Assembly (NCBI GenBank): GCA_005884465.1
Contig: VAZH01000136.1
Coordinates: forward strand, 1 to 8,384
Origin: Alphaproteobacteria bacterium
GTDB taxonomy: Bacteria; Pseudomonadota; Alphaproteobacteria; Rhizobiales; Xanthobacteraceae
Length of the DNA: 8,384 nt
Direction: 5' to 3'
This document shows positions 1-5,448 of the stretch, one piece after another. The notes beneath the pieces are model-generated. The model was not told the origin of the DNA. It saw only the letters and a program-made list of their open reading frames with translations, and searched no databases. Each line of letters opens with the position of its first letter. Position 1 is the first letter of the stretch. Position numbers and translations under genes: made by a program.

Positions 1-418
1 GTTCCATTGCGATTATGTTCTCGCCTCCACCACAGCGACGTTCTCGACGCCATTCATCCAGCTGGGCCTGGTTCCGGAAGGCGCCTCCAGCCTGCTGATG
101 CCGCGCACCATGGGCTATCAGCGCGCGTTCGCGACGCTGGTGATGGGACGCAAGATGAGCGCCGAGGACGCCCGAATCGCCGGCTTCGTCAATGTCGTGG
201 TGTCACCCGGTCATACCGAGGCCGAGGCGCGCAAGGTGGCGCGCGAGATCGGCGCGCTGCCGGCGGAAGCGGTCGCGACTTCGCGCAAGCTTTTGCGACT
301 GCCGCCGGAGGACCTGACCCGCCGGATCGACCAGGAGGGCCATCTGTTCGGCGAGCGCATGCGCTCGCAGGAGGCGGTGGCCGCATTCCAGGCCTTCGTT
401 TCGCGCAAGAAGGCGTGA
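1..418 (+). CDS. Enoyl-CoA hydratase/isomerase family protein, C-terminal part (5' end outside window)
   Basis: Crotonase-fold protein acting on acyl-CoA thioesters, probably in fatty-acid beta-oxidation in the cytoplasm. The reading frame is open from base 2 to the TGA at 416-418, giving 138 visible residues; the N-terminal half with the CoA-binding start of the fold is missing. Visible family features are a DYVLAS strand, TPFIQLGLVPEGASSLL, a leucine/arginine PR-x-MG turn, and SAEDARIAGFVNVVV followed by the C-terminal helices. At the place where classical hydratases carry their second catalytic glutamate (QPE) this protein has TPF. Instead it has a glutamate in LVPEG (GAA at 77-79), where delta3,delta2-enoyl-CoA isomerases of the Eci1/ECI2 type hold their catalytic base. 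The downstream pattern also resembles human ECI2 as I recall it. I therefore favour an isomerase (EC 5.3.3.8) over a hydratase. Crotonase membership is secure; the exact reaction is not. Confidence 0.9.
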   Translation, partial: FHCDYVLASTTATFSTPFIQLGLVPEGASSLLMPRTMGYQRAFATLVMGRKMSAEDARIAGFVNVVVSPGHTEAEARKVAREIGALPAEAVATSRKLLRLPPEDLTRRIDQEGHLFGERMRSQEAVAAFQAFVSRKKA

Positions 419-426
419 GCGAAGCT

Positions 427-469
427 GTCATCTCGTGTCCCGGACGCGGTGCAGCGTACTTCACGACGG
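427..469. repeat. Possible fragment of a Bradyrhizobium-type intergenic repeat
   Basis: Just after the crotonase stop there is a stretch containing TCTCGTGTCCCGGACGCGG followed by TGCAGCGT. I recall this wording from dispersed intergenic repeats in Bradyrhizobium genomes, where it normally pairs with a second half containing GCCGGGAC. The matching half is not next to it here, so this would be a truncated copy. The call rests on memory of the motif and not on any self-complementarity visible in the window. Confidence 0.3.
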
Positions 470-515
470 TTTGACTCAAACTGCAGCTGGTGAAATGGCG
501 CTTTATGGCAAAGCT

Positions 516-607
516 CGTCATGCCCGGCCTTGTGCCGGGCATCCACGTCCTTGTAGCACTTTAAGCAGGAAGGACGTGGATGGCCGGGACGAAGCCCGGC
601 CATGACG
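516..607. repeat. Compound palindromic (REP-like) intergenic element
   Basis: Two arms face each other. Each arm contains its own perfect hairpin: ATGCCCGGC/GCCGGGCAT at 520-528/534-542 (9 bp, 5-nt loop) and ATGGCCGGG/CCCGGCCAT at 580-588/595-603 (9 bp, 6-nt loop). Between them, ATCCACGTCCTT (541-552) pairs perfectly with AAGGACGTGGAT (570-581) across a 17-nt loop. The ends match as well (CGTCATG at 516-522 and CATGACG at 601-607). As RNA it could fold as a long imperfect stem or as a three-stem shape. Such elements are common in Bradyrhizobium/Rhodopseudomonas spacers. The lack of a following T-run argues against a classical intrinsic terminator, although it could stabilise the upstream mRNA end. 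The right arm reads open in the frame of the next gene and gives a misleading upstream ATG at 580. Confidence 0.85.
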
Positions 608-621
608 GATCGTGTAAACTC

Positions 622-2292
622 ATGAGACATTCGCTTTGCCAGGTCCTCGCAGCTTTGATGCTGGCGATGGCGCTTGAGCCCCCTTCGCGCGCCGAAGCGC
701 AGGCCGCGCCGGTCGACTTGAGAATCCTCGCGATCAACGATTTCCACGGCTACCTTCAGCCGCCGCCGGGCGGGATCAGGATCGCCGATCCCGGCGACAA
801 GAGCAAAAAGATCGCGGTGGAGGCCGGCGGCGCCGAGCAGATGGCGACGCTGGTCAAGCAGCTCCGCCAGGGCGCCAACAACGCGATTTTTGTCGCCGCC
901 GGCGACCTGATCGGCGCCAGCCCGTTCCTCTCGGCCTTGTTTCACGATGAGCCCACGATCGAATCGCTGTCGATGATGGGACTCGAGGTCGCCTCCGTCG
1001 GCAATCACGAATTCGATGAGGGCAAGGAGGAGCTGCTGCGGATGCAAAATGGCGGCTGCCATCCGACCGATGGATGCCAGGGGCCGCATCCGTTCCTCGG
1101 CGCGAAATTTCGCTACCTCGCGGCAAGCACGATCGAGAAAAGCACCGGAAAAACTGTGTTCCCGCCTTACGCGATCCGGGAATTCGAGGGAATTCCGGTC
1201 GCCTTCATCGGCCTGACGCTGAAGGGTACCCCCAACCTCGTCTCGCCGGTCGGCGTCGCCGGCCTCGAATTCAAGGACGAGGCCGACACGGTCAACGCGC
1301 TGGTGCCGGAACTGAAGGCGCACGGCATCGAGGCCATCGTCGTGCTGATCCATGAGGGCGGATTTCCGACCGGCGATTATAATGAATGTCCCGGCATATC
1401 CGGACCGATCGTCGACATCGTCAGGAAATTCGATCCCGCGGTCGACGTGGTGATCAGCGGCCATACCCATCAAGCCTATGTCTGCGAGATCGACGGACGG
1501 CTTGTCACCAGTGGCGACAAGTACGGCACCCTCGTCACCGCGATTGATCTAAAACTCGATCACGCGACACGCGATGTCATCAGCGCCAGGGCCGACAATG
1601 TCATCGTGCGCACCGGCGCCTACGCAAAAGATCCGGAACAGACTGCGCTGATCGAGTCCTACGACAAGGTGGCGGCGCCGCTCGCCAACCGCCCGGCGGG
1701 ATCGATCACGGAAACGCTGTCGCGCACACCCAACGATGCCGGCGAGAGCGTGCTCGGCGATATCGTCGCCGACGCGCAACTCGCCGCGACCCGCGCCGAC
1801 AAGGATGGCGGAGCGGTGATCGCCTTGACCAATCCGGGCGGCGTCCGCGCCGATATTCCGAAAAAGGCGGATGGGACGGTGACCTACGCCGATGTCTTTT
1901 CCAGCCAACCATTCCGGAACCAGCTCGTGACGCTGACGCTGACCGGCGCGCAGATCAAGGACGCGCTCGAGCAGCAATGGCTCGATCCGAAGCGGCCGCG
2001 GATCTTGCAGGTTTCAAAAAGTTTCAACTACGCCTGGGATAGTGCAAGACCGTACGGCGATCGCGTGCTCGCCGATCGCATGTCGTTGAACGGCCAGCCG
2101 ATCGATCCCGCGAAAAACTATCGCGTGACGGTGAACAATTATCTCGCGGTCGGCGGCGACGGTTTTACGGTCTTGAAGGAAGGAACCGGGCAGCAATTCG
2201 GCATCTACGACGTCGATGCCTTGCACGGATACTTTCAAGCCAACAGCCCGATCTCGCCCGCGACAGCCGATCGCATCGCGCGGGTGAATTGA
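622..2292 (+). CDS. Exported bifunctional metallophosphatase / 5'-nucleotidase (UshA/NadN family)
   Basis: Predicted periplasmic enzyme that removes phosphate from nucleoside 5'-phosphates (possibly also UDP-sugars or cyclic nucleotides) for nucleotide and phosphate salvage. I start it at ATG 622, giving 556 residues, because a typical signal peptide follows at once: Arg-2, a hydrophobic core at about residues 4-18, and Ala-X-Ala cleavage sites at 24-28. The ATG at 580 would put eight repeat-encoded residues in front of it. The metallophosphatase domain (about 31-300) has the metal ligands in order: D40/H42 (NDFHG), D95 (GD), N128-H129 (GNHEFD), H244 and H281/H283 (GHTH). The 5_nucleotid_C domain (about 355-540) has GESVLGD, NPGGVRADI, SFNYAWD and VGGDGF; F468 and F515 are likely to stack on the base. 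Cysteines 146/152 and 256/288 suit disulfides in the periplasm. The length is usual for the family. A 102-bp gap separates it from the next gene. The substrate is not determined by the sequence. Confidence 0.93.
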   Translation: MRHSLCQVLAALMLAMALEPPSRAEAQAAPVDLRILAINDFHGYLQPPPGGIRIADPGDKSKKIAVEAGGAEQMATLVKQLRQGANNAIFVAAGDLIGASPFLSALFHDEPTIESLSMMGLEVASVGNHEFDEGKEELLRMQNGGCHPTDGCQGPHPFLGAKFRYLAASTIEKSTGKTVFPPYAIREFEGIPVAFIGLTLKGTPNLVSPVGVAGLEFKDEADTVNALVPELKAHGIEAIVVLIHEGGFPTGDYNECPGISGPIVDIVRKFDPAVDVVISGHTHQAYVCEIDGRLVTSGDKYGTLVTAIDLKLDHATRDVISARADNVIVRTGAYAKDPEQTALIESYDKVAAPLANRPAGSITETLSRTPNDAGESVLGDIVADAQLAATRADKDGGAVIALTNPGGVRADIPKKADGTVTYADVFSSQPFRNQLVTLTLTGAQIKDALEQQWLDPKRPRILQVSKSFNYAWDSARPYGDRVLADRMSLNGQPIDPAKNYRVTVNNYLAVGGDGFTVLKEGTGQQFGIYDVDALHGYFQANSPISPATADRIARVN

Positions 2293-2394
2293 ATTTGCAA
2301 AGCGATATCCGTGAGTTCGGCTCTTTCCGAGCGGCCGGCGACCTCCTAGATTAGCCGCTTCTCGAAAAGCGCGTTCGGCGCGCCAGGGTATTGA

Positions 2395-3324
2395 ATGACG
2401 ACGCTTGTTCTCACCCATCCGGCCTGTCTCGACCATCTCACGCCGCCCGGGCATCCCGAACGACCCGACCGGCTGCGTGCCATCGATCAGGTGCTGGTGG
2501 AAGATCGGTTCGATAGGCTGGTGCGCGGCGAGGCGCCGGAAGGCGCGCTGGATTCGGTCACGCTCTGCCACAATGAACATTACATCAGTGAACTCCGGCA
2601 TATCGCTCCGACACGCGGCTTGATCCATGTGGACGCCGACACCTCGATGTCGCCCGGCACCTGGGAAGCGGTGATGCGCGGGGTCGGCGGCGCGGTTGCC
2701 GCCGCCGACGCGGTGATGTTGGGCACTCACGACAACGCATTCGTGGCGGTGCGGCCTCCGGGCCATCACGCCGAAACCAACAAGCCGATGGGCTTTTGCT
2801 TTTTCGACAATGCCGCGATTGCCGCGCGCCATGCGCAGCGCAAATACGGCATCGCCCGCGCCGCGGTGGTCGACTTCGACGTCCATCATGGCAATGGCAC
2901 CCAGGATATCTTTTGGTCCGATCCGACCGTGATGTATTGCTCGACCCACCAGATGCCGCTGTTTCCCGGCACCGGCGCGCGCGCCGAGCGCGGCGAGCAC
3001 GACACCATCGTCAATGCGCCGCTGGCGCCGGAAGACGGCAGCGCCAAATTCCGCGCCGCGTTCGAAAACGTGATCCTGCCGCGCTTGCAGAAATTCAGCC
3101 CCGAGCTGATCATCGTCTCGGCCGGCTTCGACGCACATTACCGGGATCCGCTGGCGTCGATCAATCTTAGGGCGGACGACTTCGGCTGGGTCACGCGCAA
3201 ACTGATGGATGTCGCCGATGCAAGCGCTGGCGGGCGAATTGTCTCGGTTCTCGAGGGCGGCTATGATCTGCAAGGCCTGAAAGAGTCGGTGGCGGCGCAT
3301 GTCACGGCATTGATGGGTGCGTGA
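2395..3324 (+). CDS. Histone deacetylase family zinc amidohydrolase
   Basis: Zinc-dependent deacetylase of the arginase/deacetylase fold, 309 residues. Bacterial members of the group remove acetyl groups from polyamines, protein lysines or small metabolites; the substrate here is unknown. Family marks in order: GHPERPDRL (19-27), RPPGHHAE with the general-base pair H124/H125, [14 protein letters not shown] (132-145), [10 protein letters not shown] with zinc ligands D162 and H164, SAGFDAH with the third zinc ligand D246, and LEGGYD with the transition-state tyrosine Y290. All catalytic residues are present, so an active enzyme is expected. It has no signal peptide and should be cytoplasmic. 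ATG 2395 is preceded by AGGG at 2385-2388, a plausible ribosome site, and [11 protein letters not shown] is a normal family N-terminus. The xseB gene follows 73 bp later and the two are probably co-transcribed, as in other Rhizobiales. Confidence 0.93.
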   Translation: MTTLVLTHPACLDHLTPPGHPERPDRLRAIDQVLVEDRFDRLVRGEAPEGALDSVTLCHNEHYISELRHIAPTRGLIHVDADTSMSPGTWEAVMRGVGGAVAAADAVMLGTHDNAFVAVRPPGHHAETNKPMGFCFFDNAAIAARHAQRKYGIARAAVVDFDVHHGNGTQDIFWSDPTVMYCSTHQMPLFPGTGARAERGEHDTIVNAPLAPEDGSAKFRAAFENVILPRLQKFSPELIIVSAGFDAHYRDPLASINLRADDFGWVTRKLMDVADASAGGRIVSVLEGGYDLQGLKESVAAHVTALMGA

Positions 3325-3397
3325 ATCCCCGCCACAATACGCCCGCACAAACACGCTTAAGTCCGCGCCGGCGACAGGGCGCATCCGGGAAAGCAAT

Positions 3398-3649
3398 ATG
3401 GCCGAAAACACCCAACTGGACGTCAAGAAGCTGAGCTTCGAGCGCGCGATCGAGGAGCTTGAATCGATCGTGAAGCGGCTCGAGGAAGGCAAGGTGCCGC
3501 TGGAAGAATCCGTCGCCATCTACGAGCGCGGCGAGGCCTTGAAGCGGCGATGCGAGGAACTGTTGCGGCAAGCGGAGGCGCGGGTCGACAAGATCACCAC
3601 CGATGCCAACGGCCAGCCGACCGGAACCGAACCGCTAGACGTTCAATGA
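3398..3649 (+). CDS. xseB: Exodeoxyribonuclease VII small subunit
   Basis: Small subunit of exonuclease VII, which degrades single-stranded DNA to short oligonucleotides during mismatch repair and damage tolerance. Several XseB copies bind one XseA catalytic subunit; xseA is not in this window. The 83-residue protein shows the whole family signature: LSFERAIEELESIVKRLEEG (12-31), PLEESVAIYERGEALKRRC (34-52) and a closing helix ending in EARVDKI. It forms two long helices with no catalytic residues of its own. ATG 3398 is chosen because GGGAAAG (3387-3393) lies just upstream and the length is normal. A longer in-frame start at 3317 would overlap the end of the deacetylase gene and add 27 residues of unconserved look. 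In many gammaproteobacteria ispA and dxs follow xseB directly; here ispA is missing and an unrelated membrane hydrolase gene lies between xseB and dxs. Confidence 0.95.
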   Translation: MAENTQLDVKKLSFERAIEELESIVKRLEEGKVPLEESVAIYERGEALKRRCEELLRQAEARVDKITTDANGQPTGTEPLDVQ

Positions 3650-3771
3650 CGGTCCGGTCGCCTCAGCGCGCAGGCGCGCGCCCGGCAACGGGTGGGAACC
3701 GCAGTGAATCAACGCGACACGAGCGCGCAAGGGCCGAAATAGCTCTTGGCGCGTTACGTGGCCTGATATAG

Positions 3772-3791
3772 TCCCCGGGCAAGCTCGGGGA
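3772..3791. repeat. Short CCCCGGGC-type palindrome (REP-like)
   Basis: TCCCCGGGC and GCTCGGGGA form a 9-bp stem with one G-T wobble and an AA loop. The following GATGAC resembles the end of dispersed CCCGGGGATGAC repeats of this bacterial group. It lies 10 bases before the GTG start of the next gene, so its GGGGA might also act in ribosome binding. No T-run follows. The rest of the 152-bp spacer after xseB holds another GC-only palindrome (GCGCGC at 3666-3671 and 3674-3679) and nothing else I can name. Confidence 0.55.
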
Positions 3792-3801
3792 TGACCAGTA
3801 A

Positions 3802-5100
3802 GTGCGCGTTCAGCACCGCCATATCATCTATGTGCAGGGATACGATCCGCGCGGTCTGGCGCAGTATTACCGCATGTTCCGAACCGAGCTGCGGAAGTTT
3901 GGCCGGCTGTATCAACTCACCGCCACCGTCAGCCGCCCGCAAGCAGCAGGAGACGGCGAGACCGCATCCTGGACCATCGAGACCAAGGCAAGCGACTGGC
4001 AGACCCGCACCCGTTACGACTTTCTGCGATGGGAAGACCTGATCCAGCGCGACCTTGCCGCGCCGATCTGGCGCACGGTTTTCCAGGCCACGTGGCTCTA
4101 TTGGCGTGCGGTGTTCAGCGGCACGATTACGCGATTCTGGAAGGCGCATTGGCGCTTCGCGACCTTCGTCACCTACCCGCATTTCGTGCTGCTGATCGAA
4201 GCCCTGTGCGTATTGGGCATCGCCTGCGCCTTCGCGAAAGGACTGGAAGCGCTGGGCATTCCTGACCCGTTCAGTATCGCCGCGGCGGCGGCGCTGTTCG
4301 CCGCAGGTCTCGGCGCCGCGCTGAAGTACACGGAAAATCGGACCTATCTGCTTTATCTGCTCTCGGACGCGATCTGGACCTGGGAATTCTCCAACCGTCA
4401 GCGGCCGGAATGGGATCAGCGGATCGACCGTTTTGCACAATACCTCGTCAACGTTGCGCGCAAGGGCGACGCGGAGGAAATCGTCGTCGTCGGCCACAGT
4501 TCGGGATCTTTTTTGGGGTCCGAGATTGTGGCGCGCGCGCTGAAGCTCGACCCAAGCCTCGGTCGGCATGGCCCGCGCGTGGTCTTGCTCACCATCGGCG
4601 GCAATTTCCCGATCGTCGGATTTCATGCCGCGTCACAGGATTTCCGCGATCACCTTCGCCTGCTGGCGGTTGAGCCTTCGATCGACTGGATCGACTGCCA
4701 GTCGCGCAAGGATGTGATGAACTTCTTTCCGTTCGATCCGATCGCCGGCCACGGCATCGACGTCGGCGCCGCCAGACGCAACCCCACGATCGTGCCGGTC
4801 CCGTTCCGTGAAATCATCAAGCCCGAACACTACAAGCTGTTCCGCTGGAAGTTCTTTCGGGTCCATTTCCAGTTCGTCATGGCCAACGAGCTGCCGCATG
4901 CCTACGATTTTTTCATGATCGTCTGCGGGCCGATCCCGCTAAGCGAACGCATGGCTCGGCCCAAGGCGGCGCTGGCGTTCGCGACCGGCGACGCCGCGGC
5001 ACGCGAACATGCCTGGAAAGTGCTCGAAACCGCGGTTCCCGGCCGTGTGGATGCCGCCGATTTAGGCGAGATGGAACCATCGGCACGCCGCCGGGGTTGA
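3802..5100 (+). CDS. Uncharacterised protein with alpha/beta-hydrolase motif and two membrane segments
   Basis: A 432-residue protein that I cannot assign to a named family. The N-terminus (HIIYVQGYDPRG, 7-18) looks like the first strand and oxyanion-hole turn of an alpha/beta hydrolase. An aromatic, tryptophan-rich stretch (about 88-125) leads to two hydrophobic helices at about 127-146 and 157-174, which could anchor it in the inner membrane as a hairpin. EEIVVVGHSSGSFLGS (225-240) is a strand/nucleophile-elbow/helix unit with G-H-S-S-G and probable nucleophile S233. Asp and His partners are not certain; D298, D312, H317 and H366 are candidates. This suggests a serine esterase, lipase or acyltransferase with an inserted membrane hairpin before the elbow. 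The start is GTG 3802: an in-frame TAA (3799-3801) touches it, and the next ATG at residue 24 would remove the conserved-looking first strand. The gene lies between xseB and dxs, 348 bp before dxs. The coding call is firm; the function is inference. Confidence 0.8.
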   Translation: MRVQHRHIIYVQGYDPRGLAQYYRMFRTELRKFGRLYQLTATVSRPQAAGDGETASWTIETKASDWQTRTRYDFLRWEDLIQRDLAAPIWRTVFQATWLYWRAVFSGTITRFWKAHWRFATFVTYPHFVLLIEALCVLGIACAFAKGLEALGIPDPFSIAAAAALFAAGLGAALKYTENRTYLLYLLSDAIWTWEFSNRQRPEWDQRIDRFAQYLVNVARKGDAEEIVVVGHSSGSFLGSEIVARALKLDPSLGRHGPRVVLLTIGGNFPIVGFHAASQDFRDHLRLLAVEPSIDWIDCQSRKDVMNFFPFDPIAGHGIDVGAARRNPTIVPVPFREIIKPEHYKLFRWKFFRVHFQFVMANELPHAYDFFMIVCGPIPLSERMARPKAALAFATGDAAAREHAWKVLETAVPGRVDAADLGEMEPSARRRG

Positions 5101-5285
5101 AGGCGGCCTTGCGGCGACCTCGATGGGTCGCACGGCCGGCTTGCTGCGGGTTGGCTTTGACCGCAGCTTTGGTGTAAAGCTTCAAGGCTATGGGCTGTTG
5201 AAAGGGGCCTGCCGCGAATTATCTCGCAGCAGTAAGCGCTTCAAATGGCTCACAAAAATATCTGAGAAGGATAAATCCACCGAAG

Positions 5286-5299
5286 GTGATGTAGATCAC
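5286..5299. promoter_or_regulatory. Possible CRP/FNR-family operator upstream of dxs
   Basis: GTGAT-GTAG-ATCAC is a perfect 5+5 palindrome. It contains GTGA-N6-TCAC, the core of the CRP consensus, and differs from the FNR/FixK pattern TTGAT-N4-ATCAA only in the outermost base of each half. A TTGAAC (5301-5306) begins two bases after it and could be a -35 element. A start near 5334 would then place the palindrome centre close to -41.5, the usual class II activator position. No good -10 box is seen (TACGAC at 5322-5327 is poor), so this stays tentative. The site is about 150 bp before the dxs start codon. Confidence 0.3.
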
Positions 5300-5334
5300 A
5301 TTGAACGATCCGGAGTGCATCTACGACTCCAAAT

Positions 5335-5348
5335 CAGGCTTCGGCCTG
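5335..5348. other. UUCG tetraloop hairpin in the dxs leader region
   Basis: CAGGC-TTCG-GCCTG is a perfect 5-bp stem closed by C(UUCG)G, an unusually stable RNA tetraloop. No T-run follows, so an intrinsic terminator is unlikely. It may be a stable element of the dxs 5' leader or a remnant of a repeat. Confidence 0.4.
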
Positions 5349-5407
5349 CTCAGGTGGCATCCGGCGTCTGGGTTTTCGTTGCGCTGGTGCTGCGCAATCC
5401 ATCTCAC

Positions 5408-5427
5408 GTCGGGCAGTTCGTCCCGAC
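5408..5427. other. Hairpin 21 bases before the dxs start codon
   Basis: GTCGGG (5408-5413) and CCCGAC (5422-5427) form a 6-bp perfect stem with an 8-nt loop. An A-rich stretch (CAAAATTGGAATATC) separates it from the GTG of dxs, and there is no strong Shine-Dalgarno sequence in that stretch. The stem could influence ribosome access to dxs or simply mark the leader end. Confidence 0.3.
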
Positions 5428-5448
5428 CTGCAAAATTGGAATATCGCC

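Larger units (their letters stand above)
5101..5448. other. 348-bp spacer before dxs, lower GC, with an unexplained open frame
   Basis: No recognised gene lies here. The stretch is visibly richer in A and T than its neighbours, especially around 5225-5330. It contains a small inverted repeat (AGCTTT/AAAGCT, 5165-5181), a CRP/FNR-like palindrome (5286-5299), a UUCG hairpin (5335-5348) and a 6-bp hairpin just before dxs (5408-5427). One frame is open from ATG 5123 to a TGA at 5450-5452 (109 residues, basic, no domain I recognise), and its stop overlaps the dxs GTG as GTGA. Roughly 55% of its third codon positions are G or C, clearly below the strong bias of dxs and the other genes, so I do not call it as a gene. 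The most likely role is the 5' regulatory region of dxs. Confidence 0.6.

Noticed and set aside
471..507. Promoter for the nucleotidase suggested by TTGACT at 471-476
   Set aside because: The only TTTATG-like box downstream lies about 25 bases away, too far for a sigma-70 promoter.
1178..1195. Tandem GGGAATTC direct repeat in the nucleotidase gene
   Set aside because: Only 8 bases repeated once, and it fits ordinary codons for a conserved-looking REFEGIPV strand; not distinguishable from chance.
211..1473. 420-residue minus-strand frame over the crotonase end, the repeat and the nucleotidase
   Set aside because: It runs through the repeat element and two real genes on the other strand, with arginine- and histidine-rich shadow-type translation.
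3317..3397. Upstream extension of xseB
   Set aside because: It would overlap the deacetylase end and add 27 residues unlike any XseB; ATG 3398 has a ribosome site and gives the normal length.
2014..3519. 501-residue minus-strand frame spanning the nucleotidase end, the deacetylase and part of xseB
   Set aside because: It crosses three convincing plus-strand genes and a spacer and shows no recognisable motif; treated as a compositional shadow.
5157..5185. Promoter suggested by TTGACC at 5157-5162
   Set aside because: No acceptable -10 element at normal spacing; the region is better described by its small inverted repeat.
5255..5330. Possible TPP riboswitch before dxs, suggested by CTGAGA at 5262-5267
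   Set aside because: The other conserved THI-box blocks and the required pairing partners are not present in the right order.
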